DNA from: Sutterellaceae bacterium
Lineage (GTDB): Bacteria > Pseudomonadota > Gammaproteobacteria > Burkholderiales > Burkholderiaceae_F
Length of the DNA stretch: 6,830 bases
Assembly: GCA_030531135.1 (NCBI GenBank)
Contig: JAUNOJ010000091.1
Span: 1 to 6,830 of the forward strand
Direction of reading: 5' to 3'
In this document: piece after piece, positions 1 through 5,801 of the stretch
Layout of the letters: every line of letters starts with the position of its first letter
Position numbering within the stretch: the first letter of the stretch is position 1
Notes under the pieces: model-generated
Told to the model about the DNA's origin: nothing
Seen by the model: the letters and a program-made list of their open reading frames with translations, nothing else
The model's database searches: none
Program-made: the position numbers and the translations under genes

Positions 1-1307
1 GCTTTATTCTTGCATCCGCAGGCTCGGCCGTCGGGCTCGGTGCGATTTGGAAATTCCCCTATATGGCGGGCACCAACGGTGGATCCGTCTTTATGCTTCC
101 CTATATTTTCTTTACCCTGACGGTGGGCGTTGCGCTTTTGTTGGCCGAATTTGCCATGGGGCGTGCCGGTCGTCGCGGCGCTGTAGGCAGTCTCAATAAA
201 GTTTGCGGTCGTCCTTGGGGGATTTTCGGCGGTATCGGTGTCTTTACCGTTTTCTTGATTTTGTCCTTTTACTCCGTGGTGGGCGGCTGGTGTTTGAAGT
301 ACACGTTTGACGCTATTACGGGAGCCGGCTTGATTTCGGATGCCAAGGCCTTGGGCGAGTACTTCGGTGCCTTCGTTTCCGACGGCGTCTATTCTTATTC
401 GCTTCTGCTGGCGTTTTTGCTTTTGACGGCCGTTGTTGTTTGGCGCGGCGTTCAGGGCGGTATCGAACGCGTGGCCAAGATCCTGATGCCGGCGCTCTTT
501 ATTTTGATGATCATCTTGATTATCCGCGGCGTGACGTTGCCCGGCGGTTGGCAAGGTGTGGAATTCCTCTTTACCCCGCGATGGGAAGATTTCACCGGCT
601 CGGCACTTTTTAACGCCATGGGCTTTTGTTTCTTCTCGCTGTCATTGGGTGCCGGTACGATGATCACCTACGGCTCTTATTTGTCGCCGACGGCCAACCT
701 TCCGAACTCCGTGGGTTGGGTGGCGCTTTTGGCCATTTTGTCGGCTATTTTGGGCGGCTTGATGGTGATGCCGGCTGTCTTTGCTTTCGGACTTGATCCG
801 ACAGCCGGTCCCGGTTTGACCTTCGTGACGATGCCCGCCATTTTCTCGAAGATGCCCTTGGGGCAGCTCTTTGCTGTGTTCTTCTACTTGTGCCTGTTGG
901 TGGCGGCGCTGACCTCGTCCGTATCGATGCTTGAAGCCTGTGCCACGTTGTTGAGTCAAGAAAGCAACATGCCGCGCAACCGTGCCATTTTGACCACGGT
1001 GGTGGGTTGTGCCGTCGTCGGCTTCTTTGCCAATGCCTCTTTCGGCGCCATGTCGGATGTGACGCTCTTTGGTAAGAACATCTTCGATATTCTCGACTAC
1101 CTGACGAGCAATATCGGCATGCCGCTTTCGACTTTCGGTATTGCCATTGCCGCAGCTTGGATTGCTTGGCCTGCCACGCGTAAAGAACTGGCAACGAGTC
1201 AAGTGGCCGCTGCAAGCGAAACTTGGATGAAATCCGCACGTATTTTGATCGGCGTGTTGGCACCGGCTTTCGTGTTGGTGGTCGCTTTGGGCGGTATCTT
1301 CGGCTAA
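1..1307 (+). CDS. Sodium-dependent transporter, NSS/SNF family (5'-partial)
   Basis: Inner-membrane Na+-coupled symporter, probably for an amino acid or related small solute; the substrate cannot be read from the sequence. The frame is open from position 3 to the left edge, so the ATG at 63 is internal: the 20 codons before it encode the TM1 signature with GSAVGLGAIWKFPY, followed by NGG and LPY, the hallmark of this family. Only a short N-terminus is missing. TM6 carries FFSLSLGAG and TYGSYL (about visible residues 210-227), and TM8 carries AALTSS (about 301-306), which fits the Na2 sodium site. The protein ends soon after the last hydrophobic helix, giving about 434 visible residues, which suits the bacterial 11-helix subgroup (Tyt1/YocR-like) better than 12-helix LeuT. 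Compared with LeuT as I remember it, TM1 has Ala and Lys where LeuT has Asn27 and Arg30. It is followed by a terminator and is probably not in the sucCD operon. Confidence 0.93.
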   Translation, partial: FILASAGSAVGLGAIWKFPYMAGTNGGSVFMLPYIFFTLTVGVALLLAEFAMGRAGRRGAVGSLNKVCGRPWGIFGGIGVFTVFLILSFYSVVGGWCLKYTFDAITGAGLISDAKALGEYFGAFVSDGVYSYSLLLAFLLLTAVVVWRGVQGGIERVAKILMPALFILMIILIIRGVTLPGGWQGVEFLFTPRWEDFTGSALFNAMGFCFFSLSLGAGTMITYGSYLSPTANLPNSVGWVALLAILSAILGGLMVMPAVFAFGLDPTAGPGLTFVTMPAIFSKMPLGQLFAVFFYLCLLVAALTSSVSMLEACATLLSQESNMPRNRAILTTVVGCAVVGFFANASFGAMSDVTLFGKNIFDILDYLTSNIGMPLSTFGIAIAAAWIAWPATRKELATSQVAAASETWMKSARILIGVLAPAFVLVVALGGIFG

Positions 1308-1347
1308 TTGCTACGGAAAAAGCCCTAAGCAACTCCTTTTACCCCGG

Positions 1348-1377
1348 TTGCAAATCAAGGCTCAAAGTCGCGATAAT
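1348..1377 (+). promoter_or_regulatory. Possible sigma-70 promoter upstream of the terminator hairpin
   Basis: TTGCAA at 1348-1353 and GATAAT at 1372-1377 are separated by 18 nt, giving a good -10 and a fair -35 match. A transcript from here would start near 1384 and run at once into the 15-bp hairpin at 1398-1432, so if it is used for sucC it would require read-through or attenuation. It could equally be a chance match in an AT-rich gap. Confidence 0.25.
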
Positions 1378-1397
1378 TGCCAATCGGCAAAAAATAA

Positions 1398-1432
1398 GAC
1401 AAAAACGCCACTGATGGAGTGGCGTTTTTGTC
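1398..1432. terminator. Bidirectional Rho-independent terminator
   Basis: A perfect 15-bp inverted repeat (arms 1398-1412 and 1418-1432) encloses the loop GATGG. The GC-rich core CGCCACT/AGTGGCG is flanked by A5 on the left and T5 on the right, so RNA from either strand has a stable stem followed by a U run. On the + strand it ends the NSS transporter transcript. It stands 44 nt before the sucC start and so separates the two genes transcriptionally. Confidence 0.88.
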
Positions 1433-1456
1433 AATGAAATGTTTGACCTTTTTGAT
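1428..1456 (+). promoter_or_regulatory. Candidate sucC promoter overlapping the terminator arm
   Basis: TTGTCA (1428-1433, five of six consensus bases) and TTTGAT (1451-1456, four of six) are separated by 17 nt. Its -35 box lies in the right arm of the terminator. Transcription would begin around 1463 and leave a leader of only about 14 nt before the sucC ATG. An alternative is TTGACC at 1443-1448 with a poor -10 near 1468. Assigned because sucC needs a promoter after the terminator and little space is available; not proven. Confidence 0.35.
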
Positions 1457-1476
1457 CAATTGAACCCCAATAAAAA

Positions 1477-2649
1477 ATGAAGATTCACGAGTATCAGGCC
1501 AAGGCCATTTTGAAAACGTACGACGTGCCCGTGTTGCGCGGGTTGCCGGCCTTCAATGTCCAAGAGGCCGTTGAGGCGGCCGAAAAACTTGGCGGCAACG
1601 TCTGGGGCGTCAAAGCTCAGATTCATGCCGGCGGGCGAGGCAAAGCCGGCGGTGTCAAAATTGCGCGCAGCATCGACGAAGTGCGTGCATACGCCCAAGA
1701 GCTTGTGGGAAAGGTGCTTGTGACCAAACAAACGGGAGCGCAAGGTAAAAAAGTCGAGCGTCTCTACATTGAAGAAGGCGCCGAGATTGTGGCCGAATTC
1801 TATTGTGCGCTTTTAATCGACCGTGTTACTCAGACCGTGTGCCTGATGGCAAGTTCGATGGGCGGCATGGAAATCGAAGAGGTGGCCAAGGACAATCCCG
1901 AAGCCGTTCACAAGCTTTACATCGATCCGCTTATGGGGCTGACGGACGAAGCCGCCTTGGCTTTGGCAAAGGTTTTGGGTTTAGACGACAGCTTGACGCA
2001 AAAGGGCGCGAATTTCTTCAAGAACCTATACAAAGCATTCGTGGCAACCGATGCCTCATTGATTGAAATCAATCCGATGGCTGTTTTGAAAACAGGCGAG
2101 ATCGTGGCTTTGGATGCTAAGGTGATTTTGGACGACAACGCACTTTTCCGTCATCCGGATTTTGAGCTTTTGCGCGACTTGTCCGAGGAAGATCCCTATG
2201 AAAGACGTGCGCACGACGCGGGCTTGAGCTATATCGCCTTGGACGGCAACATCGGCTGTATGGTCAACGGCGCAGGCCTGGCCATGGCCACGATGGACAC
2301 CATTAAGCTTTACGGGGCCGAGCCTGCCAACTTCCTCGATGTCGGCGGCGGCGCTTCGACCGAAAAGGTGACGGCTGCCTTTGAAATCATGCTCTCCAAT
2401 CCCAATGTCAAGGCGATGTTGGTCAATATCTTCGGCGGCATCATGCGCTGCGATACCATTGCCGAAGGCGTAGTTCAAGCATGCCACACCGTCAAACTCA
2501 ATGTGCCGTTGGTGGTGAGAATGCTCGGTACCAACGAAGAAATCGGTCGCAAGATTTTGGCCGACAGCGGTTTGCCGATCGTCTCGGCCCACGGAATGGC
2601 AGAAGCTGCACAGAAGGTGGTGGCATTAAGCCGCGGCGAAAAGATTTAA
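1477..2649 (+). CDS. sucC: Succinyl-CoA synthetase (ADP/GDP-forming) beta subunit
   Basis: With SucD it interconverts succinyl-CoA plus ADP (or GDP) and Pi with succinate, CoA and nucleoside triphosphate in the cytoplasmic TCA cycle. The 390-residue length matches the family (388 in E. coli). The N-terminal ATP-grasp region begins with MKIHEYQ and includes Lys46, the loop AGGRGK (51-56) and Glu107, which bind the nucleotide. Asn199 (IEINP) and Asp213 (ALDAK) are the usual Mg2+ ligands and fall at the same numbers as in E. coli. The C-terminal CoA-ligase domain contains DVGGGAS (288-294) and the phosphate-binding loop FGGIMRCD (319-326). The start is fixed by the family N-terminus and by an in-frame TAA two codons upstream (1471-1473). 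Unusually, no Shine-Dalgarno sequence precedes it; the stretch before the ATG is A-rich. It is the first gene of sucCD, with sucD 13 nt downstream. Confidence 0.98.
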   Translation: MKIHEYQAKAILKTYDVPVLRGLPAFNVQEAVEAAEKLGGNVWGVKAQIHAGGRGKAGGVKIARSIDEVRAYAQELVGKVLVTKQTGAQGKKVERLYIEEGAEIVAEFYCALLIDRVTQTVCLMASSMGGMEIEEVAKDNPEAVHKLYIDPLMGLTDEAALALAKVLGLDDSLTQKGANFFKNLYKAFVATDASLIEINPMAVLKTGEIVALDAKVILDDNALFRHPDFELLRDLSEEDPYERRAHDAGLSYIALDGNIGCMVNGAGLAMATMDTIKLYGAEPANFLDVGGGASTEKVTAAFEIMLSNPNVKAMLVNIFGGIMRCDTIAEGVVQACHTVKLNVPLVVRMLGTNEEIGRKILADSGLPIVSAHGMAEAAQKVVALSRGEKI

Positions 2650-2662
2650 GGAGACACGCGCC

Positions 2663-3541
2663 ATGAGTATTCTTGTTAACAGTTCGACGCGTGTCATTAC
2701 GCAAGGCATGACCGGCAAGACCGGCGCCTACCATACGCGCGCTTGTATGGCTTACGCCAATGCCCAGAACTTTGTGGCCGGCGTCAATCCCAAAAAGGCC
2801 GGTACCGAAATGGACGGCGTGCCGATTTACGGCACCGTGGCCGAAGCCAAGGAAAAGACCGGTGCAACGGTATCCGTTATTTATGTGCCGCCTGCGGGGG
2901 CAGCTGCTGCCATTATGGAAGCGGTCAAGGCTGAGCTTGATTTGGTCGTGTGCATTACCGAAGGTATCCCCGTGATGGATATGCTGCGTGTTAAGAGCGA
3001 AATGCGCGCCATGAAGAGTAAAACGTTATTGTTGGGGCCCAACTGTCCGGGCGTGATCACGCCCGAAGAATTGAAACTGGGCATCATGCCGGGGCATATT
3101 TGCAAAAAGGGACGCATCGGTGTGGTGAGCCGCTCGGGCACCTTGACGTACGAAGCCGTTGATCAATTGACCGCACTCGGTCTCGGACAGTCCACTGCCG
3201 TGGGCATCGGGGGCGATCCGGTCAACGGCTTGAAGCACGTAGACGTTTTGCGCCTGTTTAATGAAGATCCGGAGACCGATGCCGTGGTCATGATCGGCGA
3301 AATCGGCGGCGACGATGAAGAAATCGCCGCACGCTGGGCCAGAGACAACATGACCAAACCCGTTGTCGGCTTTATCGCGGGCGTGACGGCGCCCGAAGGC
3401 AAGCGCATGGGACACGCCGGCGCCATTATTGCGGGCGGTCGCGGAACGGCCAAGGAAAAGTTGGCGGTATTGAACGCTTGCGGTATTCAGACGACGGACA
3501 ATCCGGCAGAAATCGGCGCATTGTTGCAGTCGGTGCTCTAA
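2663..3541 (+). CDS. sucD: Succinyl-CoA synthetase alpha subunit
   Basis: Subunit that binds CoA and carries the phosphohistidine intermediate of succinyl-CoA synthetase. The 292 residues agree with the family (289 in E. coli). The N-terminal Rossmann-like CoA-binding domain has GMTGKTGAYHT (15-25); GPNCPG (125-130) includes the conserved Cys128. In the ligase domain, IGEIGG (211-216) supplies Glu213, and GKRMGHAGAI (246-255) supplies the active-site His251. These residues match E. coli Cys123, Glu208 and His246 with a constant offset of five, so the enzyme should be catalytically complete. A strong Shine-Dalgarno AAGGAG (2648-2653) overlaps the sucC stop codon and lies 9 nt before the ATG, which points to co-translation of the two subunits from one mRNA in equal amounts. 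Confidence 0.98.
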   Translation: MSILVNSSTRVITQGMTGKTGAYHTRACMAYANAQNFVAGVNPKKAGTEMDGVPIYGTVAEAKEKTGATVSVIYVPPAGAAAAIMEAVKAELDLVVCITEGIPVMDMLRVKSEMRAMKSKTLLLGPNCPGVITPEELKLGIMPGHICKKGRIGVVSRSGTLTYEAVDQLTALGLGQSTAVGIGGDPVNGLKHVDVLRLFNEDPETDAVVMIGEIGGDDEEIAARWARDNMTKPVVGFIAGVTAPEGKRMGHAGAIIAGGRGTAKEKLAVLNACGIQTTDNPAEIGALLQSVL

Positions 3542-3662
3542 GGGACACTCAGCAAACTCTGAGCTAAGCTTTCACGATTAAGATTTCGAGCAATCGAAAT
3601 TTTGTCGAGAAAAAAGTTTTTTCAGTATTCGATTTGCCATCGAGATAAAAGGAGAACAATCC
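3542..3662 (+). promoter_or_regulatory. AT-rich structured leader between sucD and terC
   Basis: This 121-nt gap contains a hairpin with arms ATTTCGA (3583-3589) and TCGAAAT (3594-3600), a GCAA tetraloop and a short T run; weak A-U and G-U pairs can lengthen the stem. A second potential hairpin (TCGAT 3629-3633, ATCGA 3639-3643) lies just ahead of the terC ribosome binding site, and an all A-T palindrome is at 3609-3623. A weak promoter-like pair is TTGTCG (3602-3607) and TATTCG (3626-3631). It could be a weak terminator after sucD, a terC promoter, or a regulatory leader. I do not recognise the yybP-ykoY manganese riboswitch consensus, which often precedes relatives of this gene. Confidence 0.4.
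3649..3654 (+). promoter_or_regulatory. Ribosome binding site deciding the GTG start of terC
   Basis: AAGGAG ends 8 nt before the GTG at 3663. The family N-terminus also begins here, so the GTG is preferred to any later ATG. Confidence 0.8.
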
Positions 3663-4415
3663 GTGGAATGGCTTTGGGATTTGCTGGTCAATTTGCACTG
3701 GGGTGCGGTCGGCCAGATCATCATGATCGATATTTTGCTCGGGGGCGACAATGCCGTCGTGATTGCTTTGGCTTGCCGTAATTTGCCACATGAACAGCGT
3801 ATGAAGGGCGTGTTCTGGGGGACGGCCGGCGCTATTTTGTTGCGCGTGATTTTGATCACGTTTGCCGTGATGCTCTTGGATCTGCCTTTCTTGAAGGTCG
3901 TGGGTGCGGCGCTTTTGATTTGGATCGGTGTCAAGCTTTTGGTGCCGGAAGCAGAAGACGAGCATGACAAGATCGAAGGTTCTTCTCGTTTGTTGGGGGC
4001 CATCAAGACGATTATCGTGGCCGACTTCGTGATGAGCTTGGATAACGTGATCGCCATTGCCGGTGCTGCTCAGCAGGCTCACGACGATCATCAGACGTTG
4101 CTGGTGATTTTCGGCCTTTTGGTCTCGGTGCCCTTTATCGTGTTCGGCAGCCAGGTGGTGTTGCGCTTAATTGATCGCTTCCCCGTAATTGTTTGGATCG
4201 GCGGCGGTTTGCTCGGTTGGATTGCGGGCTCCATGGTGACGACCGACAGCATCGTATTGCAGTACTTCCCCAATGCGCCGCAGATGCACTATCCGGCAGC
4301 CGCGGTGGGCGCTGCCATCGTGGTGGCTTTGGGGGCGCTCTTTACCAAGCGCTACAAAGACAAGCAACGCCAAAAAGGCGTGACGATGGTTAATCGTTCG
4401 CAAGAGGATAAGTAA
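3663..4415 (+). CDS. TerC family integral membrane protein (YjbE-like), probable metal ion exporter
   Basis: Multi-pass inner-membrane protein of the TerC family. Members such as E. coli Alx and the B. subtilis TerC proteins are linked to Mn2+ export or metalation of secreted proteins, and original TerC to tellurite resistance. The 250-residue protein starts at a GTG. About seven hydrophobic helices are visible (roughly 13-38, 48-72, 76-95, 113-136, 144-166, 174-196, 212-228). The family's acidic signatures are intact: Asp23 and GGDNA (27-31) in the first helix, and Asp121 with SLDN (125-128) in the fourth, an internal repeat likely to form the metal site. The linker at 96-105 is acidic and the C-terminal tail is basic. 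It lies 121 nt after sucD on the same strand, an order I recall from Burkholderiales; co-transcription is possible. The ion is not determined by sequence alone, and yjbE/alx naming would be overprecise. Confidence 0.93.
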   Translation: MEWLWDLLVNLHWGAVGQIIMIDILLGGDNAVVIALACRNLPHEQRMKGVFWGTAGAILLRVILITFAVMLLDLPFLKVVGAALLIWIGVKLLVPEAEDEHDKIEGSSRLLGAIKTIIVADFVMSLDNVIAIAGAAQQAHDDHQTLLVIFGLLVSVPFIVFGSQVVLRLIDRFPVIVWIGGGLLGWIAGSMVTTDSIVLQYFPNAPQMHYPAAAVGAAIVVALGALFTKRYKDKQRQKGVTMVNRSQEDK

Positions 4416-4440
4416 CTTCGAGTTTTTGACGGCGTATCTC

Positions 4441-4478
4441 AAACGGGTTTCTCTTCACGGGGAGGCCCGTTTTGTTTT
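4441..4478 (+). terminator. Rho-independent terminator after terC
   Basis: Arms 4441-4453 and 4460-4472 form a 13-bp stem including three G-U pairs, with a core of ACGGG/CCCGT and loop TTCACG, followed by a T-rich run to 4478. It lies 25 nt after the terC stop and 13 nt past the end of the convergent jetD. On the minus strand only three Ts follow the stem, so it should stop jetD transcripts less well. Confidence 0.85.
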
Positions 4479-4491
4479 GTGTTTGCGGTTG

Positions 4492-5790
4492 TCAGACGGC
4501 AGCGGCAATGGCTCGATTGACAACATCGATGGGGATGCGTTCCTGCTCCAGACGAAGACCTGTTTCGGAGAGCTCGGCAAAAAGACGTCGTTCGCCTTCG
4601 CAGAGTTGCGTCGGGCATTTTCCCACTTGCTTGGGCTCGATAACGGCAAGCCGTCGATAGGCTTGAAATGTGGGCAAATCCATCAAGACGCTTTGCGTTT
4701 GTGCATGCACATTTCTGAGTTCTGAAACAATGGCGAGACCATACGTGTCCAAGTCGCCGAAGTAGACGATGCGTTTGTCGGCAAGCCACTTGACTTGGGA
4801 TAAAACCGCAACGCCAAATCCCATGCCGATCAGGATGGGAATGTTTGCGTCGATATTCAAAGACAATCCCGTTTGCTCGTTTTCGATGATGACGACGCTA
4901 TCGGATGCCGGTGCCGTTTCTTTGAGCTCGTCCAAAGTCAATTGAATGGCCGCGTTGGTATTGCCCGGGCGCCAATGTTGGGCATGGCGCACACGAATAA
5001 ACAGGGGTTTGACGCGCAAGCCCGCTGTCTGAATGAAGTTTTCCGTCAGGCAGGGCTCAATTCCGAAACGATGTTTGCGCACAAGGTTAAAAAGTCCGCA
5101 GACTTCTTTTTGATGACGCTCCAACCATTTGGTATCGATTCCCTCCAAGGGGATTTCGCGCACAAAGGCTCCCGAATCTGGATGCTCGATCAGCCAATCG
5201 ACAAGATCTAAAAGACGTTTGAAGTCGTCTTGCGAGTAGTCTTTGGACCAGGAGACCTTCGAGTTTTTCATTAGTCTCGTGAGGTTAAAGAGCATTTCGG
5301 TGTTTTCGAGTGTCGGGACAATGTCAAAAAACTCGGCAACCTCCCGAAGTCGTTTGACGGCTGTTTTCCACTCTGGTTCAGTCACATCGCTCGGAGCAAG
5401 TGCCGCACACAGCGCATCGGGGCCGTCAATCGTCAGTTTCACAGGGATTTCGATCGTCAATCCCAATGTCGACCAACGAACAGGTTTTGTCGTCAGCATC
5501 CATCCCGGTCGTTTGGCGAGCGTGTTTTGCCAAGAACGGCATAGGTTGCGGACGGCAATCAGATTGCCGGCAGCTTCCTTTTGCGTGAGTCGCCCTAAAG
5601 AGAGCGTGACGCGGCAGTTTTCAGGTGTGGCCATGCCGCGTTCTGGCAGTGTCGGATCGTCGTTTGAATCGCATTCCGACGAGCTCGTGCGAACGAGCCC
5701 GAAAGCTTGCGCCAAAAGCCACTCCGTTGCTTTGAGGGCAAAGGAGCGAGTCAGTTGTGCGTCAATCGTTTCGGGCGTCTTAAGCGGCAT
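4492..5790 (-). CDS. jetD: Wadjet defence system protein JetD (DUF3322/DUF2220, Toprim nuclease)
   Basis: Nuclease subunit of the Wadjet system, related to the topoisomerase VI A/Spo11 fold. In known systems JetABC extrudes DNA loops and JetD cuts small circular DNA, so plasmids are removed. The 432-residue protein has an N-terminal DUF3322 region (about 15-235), recognised from VTLSLGRLTQKE (61-72) and REIPLEGIDTKWLERH (211-226), and a C-terminal DUF2220 Toprim-type domain (about 255-430). The latter shows KPLFIRVR (261-268), VVIIENE (299-305) with acidic Glu303 and Glu305, then IVYFGDLDTYG (341-351) with the DxD pair Asp346 and Asp348, and the closing motif LEQERIP (414-420). These acidic residues are the expected Mg2+-binding catalytic set, so the nuclease appears intact. 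It follows jetC by 8 nt and is translationally coupled. The segment around 34-57 is polar and low in hydrophobic residues, probably a loop. The Wadjet type cannot be assigned without jetA and jetB. Confidence 0.92.
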   Translation of the reverse strand: MPLKTPETIDAQLTRSFALKATEWLLAQAFGLVRTSSSECDSNDDPTLPERGMATPENCRVTLSLGRLTQKEAAGNLIAVRNLCRSWQNTLAKRPGWMLTTKPVRWSTLGLTIEIPVKLTIDGPDALCAALAPSDVTEPEWKTAVKRLREVAEFFDIVPTLENTEMLFNLTRLMKNSKVSWSKDYSQDDFKRLLDLVDWLIEHPDSGAFVREIPLEGIDTKWLERHQKEVCGLFNLVRKHRFGIEPCLTENFIQTAGLRVKPLFIRVRHAQHWRPGNTNAAIQLTLDELKETAPASDSVVIIENEQTGLSLNIDANIPILIGMGFGVAVLSQVKWLADKRIVYFGDLDTYGLAIVSELRNVHAQTQSVLMDLPTFQAYRRLAVIEPKQVGKCPTQLCEGERRLFAELSETGLRLEQERIPIDVVNRAIAAAV

Positions 5791-5801
5791 CGTTCACCTT
5801 A
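5791..5801 (-). promoter_or_regulatory. jetD ribosome binding site overlapping the jetC stop codon
   Basis: On the minus strand, TAAGGTGAACG runs from the jetC TAA stop (5801-5799) directly to the jetD ATG. The stop codon forms part of the Shine-Dalgarno sequence, which implies coupled translation and supports the chosen jetD start. Confidence 0.75.

Noticed and set aside
642..1332. Long minus-strand open frames opposite the NSS transporter
   Set aside because: Their products are Arg/His/Gln-rich low-complexity translations without domains; the + frame has clear family motifs throughout.
1223..1414. 63-codon + strand frame spanning the transporter end and the intergenic region
   Set aside because: It overlaps the transporter in another frame, reads through the terminator arm and has no plausible start signal.
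2056..2592. 178-codon minus-strand frame inside sucC
   Set aside because: Antisense to a highly conserved gene, with no recognisable domain or ribosome binding site.
3542..3662. yybP-ykoY manganese riboswitch before terC
   Set aside because: The gap is short and the conserved loop sequences of that riboswitch were not recognised by eye; a covariance-model search would be needed to exclude it fully.
4416..5268. 12-bp direct repeat CTTCGAGTTTTT at 4416-4427 and 5257-5268, considered as possible attachment or insertion borders
   Set aside because: About one 12-mer match is expected by chance in a window this size, and the second copy lies inside the intact jetD coding sequence.
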